Source: RHKX01 sp963820055 (GTDB lineage Bacteria; Actinomycetota; Thermoleophilia; Solirubrobacterales; 70-9). From it: a stretch of DNA of 64,000 nucleotides. Of this stretch, positions 26,277 to 34,953 are shown in pieces. The notes under the pieces are model-generated. The model saw only the letters and a list, made by a program, of their open reading frames with translations, was not told the origin of the DNA and did not search any database. The DNA lies in the NCBI GenBank assembly GCA_963820055.1, contig CAWFYJ010000001.1, forward strand, positions 303,905 through 367,904, given 5' to 3'. Every line of letters starts with the position of its first letter. Position 1 is the stretch's first letter. The translations under genes were made by a program, and so were the position numbers.

Positions 26277-27040
26277 CGCTTCTCGTCCCCGGGCCCCGTG
26301 CCGTGCGAGAGGCGCTCGGGACGAACGATCCGCCGCGGTGTCCGGGCCCGGAAGCGGAGGATCATCTCGATCATCCGCAGGCCGATCCAGATCGCCGCGA
26401 GCGGGCTGCCGGTCGCCGAGGAGGTCCCGACTCGCGGCAGGTAGTTCACGGGGATCTCGACGAAGCGGGCGCCGTTCGTGATCGCGATCAGCATCATCTC
26501 CGGGCCGGCGTGGTTGCCGCCGATCCGCATCTTCTCGGCGACCATCTCGGCCATCTCGCGGGTGAACAGCCGGTACGAGCAGCCGACATCGCTGAGGTGG
26601 CTCGTGTTGAAGAGGGCCTCGACGCCCTTCGCGACCGCCCAGTTGCCCCAGCGCAGGAACCACTCCATGTTGGCCCCGTGCCAGATCAGCTCGCGGGTGG
26701 TGCGCGTCCCGAAGACGACGTCGCATTCCTCGCTGAAGACGAGCAGCTTGTGGATGTCCTCGGGCCGGAACGTCCCGTCGGGCTCGGCCAGCACGATCAG
26801 GTCGCCGGTCGCCTCACGGAGGCCGCGACGGCTGGCGTGTCCGTATCCCTGCGCCTTCTCGAATACCTCGCGGGCGTCGGTGTGCGCGACCTCTTCGCTC
26901 GTTCCCGGCTCGGCGTTGTTGTTGACGACGACGACCTCGTCGACCACGCCCGTCGCGAAGAACCCCTCGATCACGCCGCGGATCGAGTACCGCTCGGCGT
27001 AGGTCATCAGGACCACTGAAACGCGCTTGTCGTGCCACAT
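26273..27040 (-). CDS. Glycosyltransferase family 2 (dolichol-phosphate-mannose-synthase-like)
   Basis: A 255-aa GT-A fold enzyme: VSVVLMTYAERYSIRGVIEGFF, the nucleotide-binding VNNNAEPGTSEE, QGYGHASRRGLREATGDLIVLAEPDGTF with the DXD-type acidic pair in the last part, and a C-terminal amphipathic or membrane-proximal helix (AAIWIGLRMIEMILRFR). A TAAGGT box at 27051-27056 (minus strand) lies 10 nt before the ATG. It is the first gene of the glycan operon and probably transfers sugar to a polyprenyl phosphate. Confidence 0.88.
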   Translation of the reverse strand: MWHDKRVSVVLMTYAERYSIRGVIEGFFATGVVDEVVVVNNNAEPGTSEEVAHTDAREVFEKAQGYGHASRRGLREATGDLIVLAEPDGTFRPEDIHKLLVFSEECDVVFGTRTTRELIWHGANMEWFLRWGNWAVAKGVEALFNTSHLSDVGCSYRLFTREMAEMVAEKMRIGGNHAGPEMMLIAITNGARFVEIPVNYLPRVGTSSATGSPLAAIWIGLRMIEMILRFRARTPRRIVRPERLSHGTGPGDEKR

Positions 27041-27067
27041 CAGGTGCCCGACCTTAGCCCGCCGCCG

Positions 27068-28303
27068 TCAAGCGCTCGCCCCGCCGCGCTCCGGCGCAAG
27101 CTCGCGCACGACGTCCTCGGCGAGATCGGCCGCACACGCCACGGTGGGCCAGCAGATGTTCTCGGGCGTGTCGCTCATCAGGTGGTAGTTCGAGAGCGCC
27201 TTGTAGCGGTCGATCGCGATCACCGTGGCAGTCGGCACGCCCATCCGGCTCGGGACGACGCTGTCGGTGCTGGTCCGCGCCCGCATCCCGCGGCGCAGCG
27301 GGATCCCGCTCCGCTCGGCGACCCGGCAGATCAGGTCGCGGAACGGCCGGTCGAAATAGTCCTCCATGACGAGACAGCCCTCGCCCTCGAGCAGCGCCAG
27401 CGACGGCCCGCCGACGGTCTCGACGTTGAGGAAGAAGGTCTTCTCGCGGTCCATCCCGGCGAGGTGGCGCTCGCAGTAGCCGTAGATCCCGCCCTGGAGC
27501 ACCTCCTCGGCGCCGACCGAGACGAGCTGCACGCGCAGGCCCTCGACGGGGTTGGCGGTCAGCGCCTCGGCGAGCGCGACGATCACGGCGACAGCGGTCA
27601 GGTTGTCGTTGGCGCCGGGAACCGTTGAGCCGCGCTGGATGTCGGCCATCGTCGCCGCGGCGCCGGCGCTGATGAACGCTCCTGCCCCGGCCAGCCCACG
27701 GCGTCCGGTCAGCCCGCCGGCGGTCGCGAGCAGCGGCCCGGCGACGACCGGCCACCAGAGCGGCAGCGAGGTGTCGAGCCGCTCGACGATCCCCGGGAAC
27801 CGGTCGATCAGCTGTTCCTGGAAACGCGGGTCGAAGATGAAGCCGGTCTGGGCGGCGTCGTGGTGGGCGAGGACGACGACCGTGCGCTCGGCGTCCGGGT
27901 CGCCCGCCTCGGCGACGACGTTCCAGGTCGTCTTCTCGGGGCGAACAAGCTTGCGGAACGGCCGGGAGCCGTTCGAGATGTCGTCGGCGATCAGCCCGGC
28001 AACCGCGGCTCCGGCGATCGCGCCGATGCGCCGCCCCCGCTTCGTGGTCGCGGCGATGCCGGCGGCCGCGCCGATCGCCGCCAGTGCGCCGACGACCCCG
28101 GCGAAGTCGCCGCGGAACTTCTCCTCCTCGATCCGCGCCGGAGCGCCGGCGGCGGTGAGGCGGTCGGCGATCCAGTGCGCCGCCTGGCGCTCGCCCTCCG
28201 AGCCCGCCGCGCGCTCGATCGGCGCCAGGGTCTCGATCACCTCGCGAAGCGTCGCCTCGGGGGTCCGGGGTGCGTCCGTCGTCAGCTCTGAGTTGGTGGT
28301 CAC
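27068..28303 (-). CDS. M28-family (Zn aminopeptidase-like) peptidase
   Basis: A 411-aa protein with the M28 zinc-site pattern: VVLAHHDAAQTG (first His/Asp), PGANDNLTAVAVIVALAEAL (bridging Asp), SVGAEEVLQGG (catalytic and ligand Glu), and NYHLMSDTPENI (last His). Two hydrophobic segments (around residues 72-110 and 185-215) interrupt the catalytic fold, suggesting membrane association. There is no signal peptide. A TAGCCT box 9 nt before the GTG start suggests leaderless transcription. Substrate unknown. Confidence 0.88.
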   Translation of the reverse strand: MTTNSELTTDAPRTPEATLREVIETLAPIERAAGSEGERQAAHWIADRLTAAGAPARIEEEKFRGDFAGVVGALAAIGAAAGIAATTKRGRRIGAIAGAAVAGLIADDISNGSRPFRKLVRPEKTTWNVVAEAGDPDAERTVVVLAHHDAAQTGFIFDPRFQEQLIDRFPGIVERLDTSLPLWWPVVAGPLLATAGGLTGRRGLAGAGAFISAGAAATMADIQRGSTVPGANDNLTAVAVIVALAEALTANPVEGLRVQLVSVGAEEVLQGGIYGYCERHLAGMDREKTFFLNVETVGGPSLALLEGEGCLVMEDYFDRPFRDLICRVAERSGIPLRRGMRARTSTDSVVPSRMGVPTATVIAIDRYKALSNYHLMSDTPENICWPTVACAADLAEDVVRELAPERGGASA

Positions 28304-28340
28304 GGGCGGGGAAGGCTAGTCGCCGCGCCGCGACTGCGGC

Positions 28341-31280
28341 TCACCGGGAGAGACGCTCGAGCAGGTAGACGAAGGACTCGTAGTCCCTGCCGGTGGCGCG
28401 GCTCATCCCGATCTCGCAGGTCCGGTTCGAGCAGAGGTGGGCGTCGCCGCCCGCCGCCACCGCCTGGCTCGCCTCCGCGGCCGTCGCCGAGGCGGTCAGC
28501 TCCGGGTGCAGGAAGCCGCGATCGCCTGCGAAGCCGCAGCAGCCGGCGGCCTCGGGAACGATGACCTCGTCGGCCAGGGCTCCGGCCAGGTCCACGAGGT
28601 CGCCGTTGACGCCGAGGTGGATGCCCGAGCAGGTCGGGTGGACGATCGCCGTGCCGACCCGCTCGCCGATCTCGAGGCTCGGCAGCAGCTCGCGCGCCCA
28701 GGTGACCGAGTCGACGATCCGGATCGCCGAGAGGCGCTCAGCATCGGCCTCGGCGAGCAGCGCCGCCGAGTCGATGATTCCCTGCGTGCAGGAGGTCGCG
28801 TCGATGACGACGGGGAGCTCGCCGCCCCCCGACCAGCGCCAGAGGTCGGCGACCGTCTCGGCCGCCATCCACTCGGCGCCGCGGCCGTAGCCCTTCGAGA
28901 CCCAGGGCGTCCCGCAGCAGCTGCCGGCGATCCCGGTCGGGATCCAGAGCGGGCGGCCGGCGCGCAGCGAGACAGCGACTAGTGCTGCGGGGAGCGACTC
29001 GGGCTCATCCGTCCCGGCGGCGCCGTCGGAGTCGCGGCCGAAGATCCGGTTCACACACGACGGCATGTAGACGGCGGCGGCGCCCTCCCGCGTCGTCGGC
29101 GGCATCCCGACCGGGGCCGGCGGCGGCATCGGCGGCTCCCACTCCGGGACGAGCTCAGCGCTGACGAGGCGACGGGCGGCAGCGGTGACGCCGGCGAGCG
29201 GCCCGTCGCCGATCGCCCGCGAGACCGCGGCCCCGGCGGCCAGCCCCGACCGCGCTCCGGCCTCGACCCGGTCCCAGCGCTGCGCCGCCCGCAGGGCCGC
29301 GCGCTCGGCGCCGGCGGTGTGTTCGGCGGCCCGGAGCTCCTTGACCAGGACGCCCGTGTCGATCCCGAGGGACAGGTCGACGAGCAGCTGCCGTCGGCGG
29401 CGCAGGTCTGCAGCCCGTCGTACTCGAACTCCTCGATCAGCTTCGCGAGCAGCGGCGAGCCGGCCGGCTGGCGCGCCATCTCGCGGCGCAGGACGATGCG
29501 CTGTCGCGGCGTCGTCGTCAGGTTGCGGCTCGGGCAGACGGGCTCGCAGAAGCCGCACTCGACGCAGGCGGTCGCGACCTCTTCGATCGGCGGCGTCGTC
29601 TTCAGGTTCTCGAGGTGGCAGCCGGGGTCGCGGTTGAGGACGACGCCCGGGCCGAGGACGCCGCCGGGATCGGCGAGCCCCTTGACCCTCCACATCATCT
29701 CCGTCGCCGTCGCCCCCCACTCGCGCTGGACGAACGGCGCCATGTTGACGCCGGTTCCGTGCTCCGCCTTCAGCGACCCGTCGTAGGTGTCGAGCACTAC
29801 CGTCACGAGCTTCTCCATGAACGTCTCGTAGCGCTCGACGTCCTCGGGCTTCGAGAAGTCCGGCGTCAGCATGAAGTGGAGGTTGCCGGCGGAGGTGTGG
29901 CCGGCGACGCCACTCAGGAAGCCGTGCTCGGCGAGCAGCGCGCGGATCTCCTCGGCCGCCTCGGCGATCCGCGCCGGCGGGACGCAGACGTCCTCGACGA
30001 TCAGCGCCGTCCCCGGCGGCCGCAGCCTGCCGACGAGGCCGTGCAGGCCCTCGCGGACGCGCCAGTAGAGCTCGACTGTCGCGTGTTCGCGGGTGAACTC
30101 GGGGCCGCGGAACGGCTTGCTCGCGACCCCCTCGAGGACCGCCGCCGTGGCGCTCTCGCCACGGTCGAGGCCCTCGTCGTCCTCGGCCCCGAACTCGACG
30201 AGCAGCGCCGCCGACTCGAGCGGCAGCTCCTTCCAGTACTCGGGCGTGCCGGGGATCGAGTTTGCGGCGACCATCAGCGCCGGGGCGACCATCAACTCGA
30301 CGGCGGAGGCGCCGGCCGCGACGAGGTCGCCGACGGGCTCGGTGGCGGCCGCGATCGAGTCGAAGTGGATCCAGGTCAGCGACGTCTTCGCCGGCAGCGG
30401 CACGGTCTCGTAAACGGCCTCGGCGATGAAAGCGAGCGTCCCCTCCGAGCCGACGAGGAGCCGGCGGAAGATCTCGAGCGGCTCGTCGGCGTCGAGGAAT
30501 GCGCAGAGGCGGTAGCCGGTCGTGTTCTTGATCTCGAACTTGCGGGCGATGCGCTGGCGCAGGTCGCCGTCGGAGCGGATCTCGTCGCGGATCGCCGCGA
30601 GGCCGGCGGCGAGGTCCGGCTCGGCCGCGGCGAACATCTCGGCGGCTCCCTCGGCGGCGGTGTCGATCACGGTGCCCGACGGCAGGGCGAACGTGAGCGA
30701 GCTGACCGTCATGTAGGAGTCGGCCTCGATCCCGCAGCGCATCCCGCCGGAGTTGTTGGCGATGACGCCGCCGACCGTGGCGATGTCGGTCGAGGCCGGA
30801 TCGGGGCCGAGCTTGCGACCGTAGGGGGCGAGGACGCGGTTGACGTGACCGAGGATCGCCCCCGGGCCGACGCGGACGCGGGCGCCGTCGTCGAGGACCT
30901 CGATCCCGCCCCAGTGGCGGCGGACGTCGGCGAGGACGCCGTCGGTCTGCGACTGGCCGTTGAGGCTGGTCCCCCCGGAACGGAAGACGAGCGGCGTGCC
31001 GGACTTGCCCGGCCCAGCTCATCAGCCCGGCGACCTCGCCGACGTCACGCGGCTGGACGACCGCGGCGGGGATCCGCCGGTACGGGCTGGCGTCGGAGGC
31101 GTATCGGATCAGGTCGCTGGCGCGGCCGAGCACGCCGTCCGTTCCGACGATCCGCTCGAGCTCGGCGGCAAGTCGGGCCTCGATGCCGGACGCGAGCCTG
31201 GCTGGGGCGCGGTCGTCCGGCGGCGGCTGCGGAGGCTCCGGCGCGATTCGCGCCGTCCGCGGCTCGAGCAGCGGAGTCAC
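28341..31280 (-). CDS. FAD-linked oxidase/4Fe-4S fusion, D-2-hydroxy-acid (D-lactate/glycolate-type) dehydrogenase; two compensating frameshifts
   Basis: N-terminal FAD_binding_4 oxidase: LIRYASDASPYRRIPAAVVQPRDV, GGVIANNSGGMRCG. This is followed by a FAD-oxidase C domain (FLSGVAGHTSAGNLHFM, KAEHGTGVNMAPF). Next is a ferredoxin-like part (CVECGFCEPVCPSRNL) and two CCG domains (GSCCGTPWVSKG and AAGCCGFAGDRGF) for a hetero-disulfide-reductase-like cluster. Single-base indels break it: an extra C in the CCC at 31008-31010 and a missing base at 29369-29371. The middle 540 codons are therefore in another frame and the ends share one. The corrected product is about 980 aa. The GTG start at 31280 lies just after the stop of the upstream decarboxylase gene, implying one transcript. 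Confidence 0.85.
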   Translation of the reverse strand: MTPLLEPRTARIAPEPPQPPPDDRAPARLASGIEARLAAELERIVGTDGVLGRASDLIRYASDASPYRRIPAAVVQPRDVGEVAGLMSWAGQVRHAARLPFRGDQPQRPVADRRRPRRRPPPLGRDRGPRRRRPRPRRPGGDPRSRQPRPRPLRSQARPRSGLDRHRHGRRRHRQQLRRDALRDRGRLLHDGQLAHVRPAVGHRDRHRRRGSRRDVRRGRAGPRRRPRGDPRRDPLRRRPAPAHRPQVRDQEHDRLPPLRIPRRRRAARDLPPAPRRLGGDARFHRRGRLRDRAAAGEDVADLDPLRLDRGRHRARRRPRRGRRLRRRVDGRPGADGRRKLDPRHARVLEGAAARVGGAARRVRGRGRRGPRPWRERHGGGPRGGREQAVPRPRVHPRTRDSRALLARPRGPARPRRQAAAAGDGADRRGRLRPAGADRRGGRGDPRAARRARLPEWRRRPHLRRQPPLHADAGLLEARGRRALRDVHGEARDGSARHLRRVAEGGARNRRQHGAVRPARVGGDGDGDDVEGQGARRSRRRPRPGRRPQPRPRLPPREPEDDAADRRGRDRLRRVRLLRARLPEPQPDDDAATAHRPAPRDGAPAGRLAAAREADRGVRVRRAADLRRRRQLLVDLSLGIDTGVLVKELRAAEHTAGAERAALRAAQRWDRVEAGARSGLAAGAAVSRAIGDGPLAGVTAAARRLVSAELVPEWEPPMPPPAPVGMPPTTREGAAAVYMPSCVNRIFGRDSDGAAGTDEPESLPAALVAVSLRAGRPLWIPTGIAGSCCGTPWVSKGYGRGAEWMAAETVADLWRWSGGGELPVVIDATSCTQGIIDSAALLAEADAERLSAIRIVDSVTWARELLPSLEIGERVGTAIVHPTCSGIHLGVNGDLVDLAGALADEVIVPEAAGCCGFAGDRGFLHPELTASATAAEASQAVAAGGDAHLCSNRTCEIGMSRATGRDYESFVYLLERLSR

Positions 31281-31281
31281 C

Positions 31282-32898
31282 TCAGGCCAGCCACATCCCC
31301 GGGGCCACACCGACCTCGACGAGGCCGGGCTTGCCGGAGCCGATCTGCTCGCTCAGCGCCGCCTCGAGAGCGTCGCCCGTCTCGACCCGCTGGGCCGGGA
31401 CGCCGTAGCCCTCGGCGACCGAGGCGACGTCGAGCGCCGGCAGGTCGAGGCCGGGAGCGTTCTCGACGCCCTCGGCGAGCGAGAACCACTTGAGGATCGC
31501 GTACTCGGAGTTGCGGAGGACGAGGAAGGTGACCGGAACGTCGTAGGCGACGGCGCTCCAGAAGGCGGTGATCGCGTACTGCGCCGAGCCCTCGCCGACC
31601 ACGCAGACGACCGGGCGGTCGGGCTGCGCCATCTGCACGCCGACGGCCGCGGAGAGACCGAAACCGAGCCCACCGCCGGCGCCGAAGTAGTAGCTGCCGG
31701 GTCGCGAGATGCGGAGCTGGTTGCGGAGGGCGAGCGTCGAGGACGGGGCCTCGAGGACGACGATCCCATCGTCGGGGAACGCCGAGCCGAGCGCGGCCAT
31801 CGCCTCGGTGCCGCTGATCGGCGTTCCCGGCTCGACGCCCATCTCGGCGGCGGTCATCGCCGGGTCGCGCGGCTCCGGCGCGGGCCGGCCCGACTCCTCG
31901 CCGAGCTCGGCATTGAGCGCGTCTAGCGTGAGCTTGACGTCGGCGACTATCGCCTCCCCCATCGGCGCCCGGGCCGCCTCCTCGGGATCGGAGGTGATCA
32001 CGACCAGCGTCGCGCCGTCGGGCAGCAGGTTGCCGGGGATGTAGGGGTAGTAGGCGAACACCGATGCGCCGGCGACCACGATCAGGTCGTGGCCGGCGAG
32101 CGTGTCGGAGATCGGCCCGATCGCGGGCGGCAGGACGCCGCGGAAGTTCGCGTGCCCCTCCGGGAAGCCGAGCCTGCCGCCGCCGGTGGCGGGGATCGCC
32201 CAGACGGGCAGGCGCTGCGCCTCGGCGAGCGCGACCGCGGCGTCCCAGCCGCCGGACGCGTCGATGTCGGGGCCGGCGACGAGGACGGGGTTCGAGGCGG
32301 AGGCAATCCGCCCGGCGAGGTCGGCGACGCGGTCGGGGGCCGCGGTGGCGCGGCCGTCGACGGAGCGGGCAGCGGCCTGCGCCGAGCCGTCGGCGTCGGC
32401 GTCGGCGGTCCAGTCGTCCATCGGGATCGAGACGAAGGCCGGGCCCTTCGGCGGGAGCGAGGCCGTGTGGATGGCGCGGCCGATCGCCATCGGCACGTCG
32501 GCTGCGCGCGGCACCTCATAGGACCACTTGACGAGCGGATGCGGCATCCGCGCCGCGTCGCGGTTGGTCAGGTTGGCCTGCATCGTGACCGCCGCCCGGA
32601 CCTGCTGCCCGGCCGTGATCAGGAGCGGCGAATGGTTCGCCTGAGCGTTGAAGATCGCCCCCATCGCGTTGCCGACGCCGGGCGCCGTGTGGAGGTTGAC
32701 GTGGCCGACGTTCCCGGAAGCCTGTGCGTAGCCGTCCGCCATCCCGACGACGACGGCCTCCTGGAGCCCGAGCACGTAGCGGAAGTCCTCGGGGTAGTCG
32801 GCGAGCATCGGCAGCTCGGTCGAGCCGGGGTTCCCGAAGATCGTCGTCATCCCGCGAGCCCGCAGCAGCTCGAACGTGGCCTCCCTAACGGTGCTCAT
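31282..32898 (-). CDS. mdlC: Benzoylformate-decarboxylase-like ThDP enzyme
   Basis: A 538-aa ThDP-dependent 2-oxoacid decarboxylase. It aligns along the N-terminal domain with benzoylformate decarboxylase: TIFGNPGSTELPML, PEDFRYVLGLQEAVVVGMADGYAQASG (conserved Glu), NLHTAPGVGNAMGA (conserved His), PHPLVKWSYE. The ThDP site is VGEGSAQYAI...RNSEY (GDG is GEG). From memory of the Pseudomonas enzyme, its second active-site His lies in VFRYHQYDPG; here the stretch reads VFAYYPYIPG, so that His is Tyr. The exact substrate may therefore differ. It is cotranscribed with the downstream FAD/Fe-S dehydrogenase: hydroxy acid to oxo acid to aldehyde. Confidence 0.85.
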   Translation of the reverse strand: MSTVREATFELLRARGMTTIFGNPGSTELPMLADYPEDFRYVLGLQEAVVVGMADGYAQASGNVGHVNLHTAPGVGNAMGAIFNAQANHSPLLITAGQQVRAAVTMQANLTNRDAARMPHPLVKWSYEVPRAADVPMAIGRAIHTASLPPKGPAFVSIPMDDWTADADADGSAQAAARSVDGRATAAPDRVADLAGRIASASNPVLVAGPDIDASGGWDAAVALAEAQRLPVWAIPATGGGRLGFPEGHANFRGVLPPAIGPISDTLAGHDLIVVAGASVFAYYPYIPGNLLPDGATLVVITSDPEEAARAPMGEAIVADVKLTLDALNAELGEESGRPAPEPRDPAMTAAEMGVEPGTPISGTEAMAALGSAFPDDGIVVLEAPSSTLALRNQLRISRPGSYYFGAGGGLGFGLSAAVGVQMAQPDRPVVCVVGEGSAQYAITAFWSAVAYDVPVTFLVLRNSEYAILKWFSLAEGVENAPGLDLPALDVASVAEGYGVPAQRVETGDALEAALSEQIGSGKPGLVEVGVAPGMWLA

Positions 32899-33011
32899 TC
32901 AATCCCTCTCCGGTCGGTCCTGGTTGGAGGGATGACCCTATCGCTCAGGCTGCGCTCAGCCCCCGGTGCGCTTGAGGCTCTCGAGCGGCGACTCCGGGCT
33001 GCCAGTCGTCA

Positions 33012-33026
33012 TTGGCAGACTGCCAA
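33012..33026. promoter_or_regulatory. Palindromic operator overlapping the TetR-gene promoter
   Basis: TTGGCAGACTGCCAA has perfect 7-bp arms around one central base. Its left arm supplies a -35-like TTGGCA (33012-33017), spaced 16 bp from a -10-like TAGCAT (33034-33039), which lies 9 nt before the TTG start of the TetR gene. It also lies in the spacer shared with the divergent decarboxylase gene. This is the expected place for an autorepressed TetR site. Confidence 0.65.
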
Positions 33027-33048
33027 CGTTCGCTAGCATTGCGTCATC

Positions 33049-33723
33049 TTGGCAACCCGCTCCGTCGATCCCGCCGCTGTCACGACGACAGCGGCATCAA
33101 CCCGCCCCGACGGCGACGAACGCCGCCGCCGGATCCTCTCCGCAGCCCGCCGGCTCTTCTCCGAGCGCGGCTACAGCGCCGTCTCGACCACCGAGATCGC
33201 CGCCGAGGCCGAGGTCGCCCGCGGCCTCATCAATCACTACTTCGGGACCAAGCGCGAGCTCTACGTGGCAGTCGTCCGCGAGATGGTGCGCTTCCGCGCC
33301 CAGCCGGTGCCCGAGTACGTCGACGGCGCCACCCCGCAGGCCCGCCTCGACGAGTCGATCGACCGCTGGCTCGAGATGGTCGAGCGCAACCGCGAGGCAT
33401 GGCTGGCCGCGGTCGGGGCCGAGGGCCTCGGTCACGACCCCGAGATCGAGGCCGTCCTCGACGACGCCCGCGAGGAGGCGACGAACCGCCTGATCCAGGT
33501 CCTCGGACTCGGCCCCGCCGCCGACGCCCCGCCCGAACTCCATGCCGTCCTCCGCGCCTACGGCGGCATGGCCGAGGCCGCGACGCGCGAGTGGCTCGAG
33601 CGCGACCGCTGGAGCCGCGAGCAGGTCGCAGCGTTCTTGAAAGCAGCACTTCCGCAACTGGTCGGGACCGCCTACGAGGCGATCCCGGAGAAGACACCCC
33701 CATCCAAGGAGAGAACGAGATGA
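33049..33723 (+). CDS. TetR-family transcriptional regulator
   Basis: A 224-aa TetR/AcrR protein with the HTH near residues 27-70: RRRRILSAARRLFSERGYSAVSTTEIAAEAEVARGLINHYFGTKRELY split over helices 1-4. A ligand-binding C-terminal domain follows, containing VGAEGLGHDPEIEAVLDDAREEATNRL. The TTG start is chosen from the promoter position. The stop overlaps the thiolase start (ATGA), so it heads a lipid/acyl-CoA operon, and it is divergent from the decarboxylase gene. It likely senses an acyl-CoA or aromatic metabolite; no ligand can be read from the sequence. Confidence 0.9.
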   Translation: MATRSVDPAAVTTTAASTRPDGDERRRRILSAARRLFSERGYSAVSTTEIAAEAEVARGLINHYFGTKRELYVAVVREMVRFRAQPVPEYVDGATPQARLDESIDRWLEMVERNREAWLAAVGAEGLGHDPEIEAVLDDAREEATNRLIQVLGLGPAADAPPELHAVLRAYGGMAEAATREWLERDRWSREQVAAFLKAALPQLVGTAYEAIPEKTPPSKERTR

Positions 33724-34922
33724 GCAACAGAACCTTCGTGATCGGCGTCGGCATGACCAAGTTCGACAAGCCCGGCAGCAAGGAAGGCGACTACCCGGAT
33801 TGGGCCAAGGAGGCCGGCGAGAAGGCGTTCGCCGACGCCGGCATCCCCTACGAGGACGTCCAGGAGGCCTACGCCGGCTACTGCTACGGCGACTCGACCT
33901 ACGGGCAGCGGGCGATCTACGAGCTCGGCCTGACCGGGATCCCGATCGTCAACGTCAACAACAACTGCTCGACCGGCTCGTCGGCGCTCTACCTCGCCCG
34001 CCGGGCCGTCCAGGGCGGTCTCGTCGACTGTGCGCTCGCCGTCGGCTTCGAGAAGATGGAGAAGGGCTCGCTCGGGATGAAGTACACCGACCGCACCCCG
34101 GCGCTCGACAAGCACATGGGCCGCATGTTCGAGGTCCGCGATCCCGAGGAGTCGCCGTTCGCGCCGCAGATGTTCGGCAACGCCGGCCGCGACCACATGG
34201 ACAAGTACGGCTCCAGGCCCGAGCACTTCGCGTGGATCGGCTGGAAGAACCACAAGCACTCGGTCAACAACCCTTACGCGCAGTTCCAGGACGAGTACAC
34301 GCTCGACGAGATCAAGGAAGCGCGAATGATCCACGAGCCGCTGACGAAGCTGCAGTGCTCGCCGACGTCCGACGGCGCCGCGGCGGTCATCGTCGCCTCC
34401 GAGAAGTACGTCGACGAGCACGACCTCTGGGATCAGGCGGTCGAGATCGCCGGCCAGGCGATGGTCACCGACATGAGCTCGACGTTCGACGAGACCGCCG
34501 ACTGCATGACGATCGTCGGCTCCGACATGTCGAAGGAGGCCGCTCGCCAGGCCTACGAGGAGGCCGGGATCAGCGCCGACGAGGTCGACGTCTGCGAGCT
34601 CCACGACTGCTTCAGCGCCAACGAGCTGATCACCTACGAGGCGCTCGGATTCGCCGAGGAGGGCGAGGGTCACCTGCTCGTCGAGGCCGAGGCGACCACC
34701 TACGGCGGCGACGGCCCCGTCGTCAACCCGTCGGGAGGCCTGATCAGCAAGGGCCACCCGCTGGGAGCGACCGGCCTCGCGCAGTGCAGCGAGCTCACCT
34801 GGCAGCTCCGCGGAACCGCCGACAAGCGGCAGGTCGAGGGCGCCAAGGTGGCGCTCCAGCACAACATCGGGCTCGGCGGCGCCGCCGTCGTGTCGGTCTA
34901 CAAGCCCGCCGTCAAGGCGTAA
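33720..34922 (+). CDS. Thiolase-family protein (SCP-x/lipid-transfer type acetyl-CoA acyltransferase)
   Basis: A 400-aa thiolase-like enzyme: VNVNNNCSTGSSALYLARRAVQ with the nucleophile Cys, CELHDCFSANELITYEALG, GGLISKGHPLGATGLAQCSEL with the catalytic His. The pattern with HDCFS and no second CxG motif is that of SCP-x-type thiolases acting on branched or sterol-like acyl chains. The ATG overlaps the TetR stop, with AAGGAG upstream. It is followed by an acyl-CoA dehydrogenase, consistent with beta-oxidation of an unusual acyl-CoA. Confidence 0.9.
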   Translation: MSNRTFVIGVGMTKFDKPGSKEGDYPDWAKEAGEKAFADAGIPYEDVQEAYAGYCYGDSTYGQRAIYELGLTGIPIVNVNNNCSTGSSALYLARRAVQGGLVDCALAVGFEKMEKGSLGMKYTDRTPALDKHMGRMFEVRDPEESPFAPQMFGNAGRDHMDKYGSRPEHFAWIGWKNHKHSVNNPYAQFQDEYTLDEIKEARMIHEPLTKLQCSPTSDGAAAVIVASEKYVDEHDLWDQAVEIAGQAMVTDMSSTFDETADCMTIVGSDMSKEAARQAYEEAGISADEVDVCELHDCFSANELITYEALGFAEEGEGHLLVEAEATTYGGDGPVVNPSGGLISKGHPLGATGLAQCSELTWQLRGTADKRQVEGAKVALQHNIGLGGAAVVSVYKPAVKA

Positions 34923-34953
34923 GAACCAGGGCGATAGGAGAGGACGAAGCGAG

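Noticed and set aside
31281..32898. Acetolactate synthase or oxalyl-CoA decarboxylase assignment
   Set aside because: The N-terminal blocks (PEDFRYVLGLQEA, NLHTA, VKWSYE) fit benzoylformate decarboxylase much better, though the missing His leaves the substrate open.
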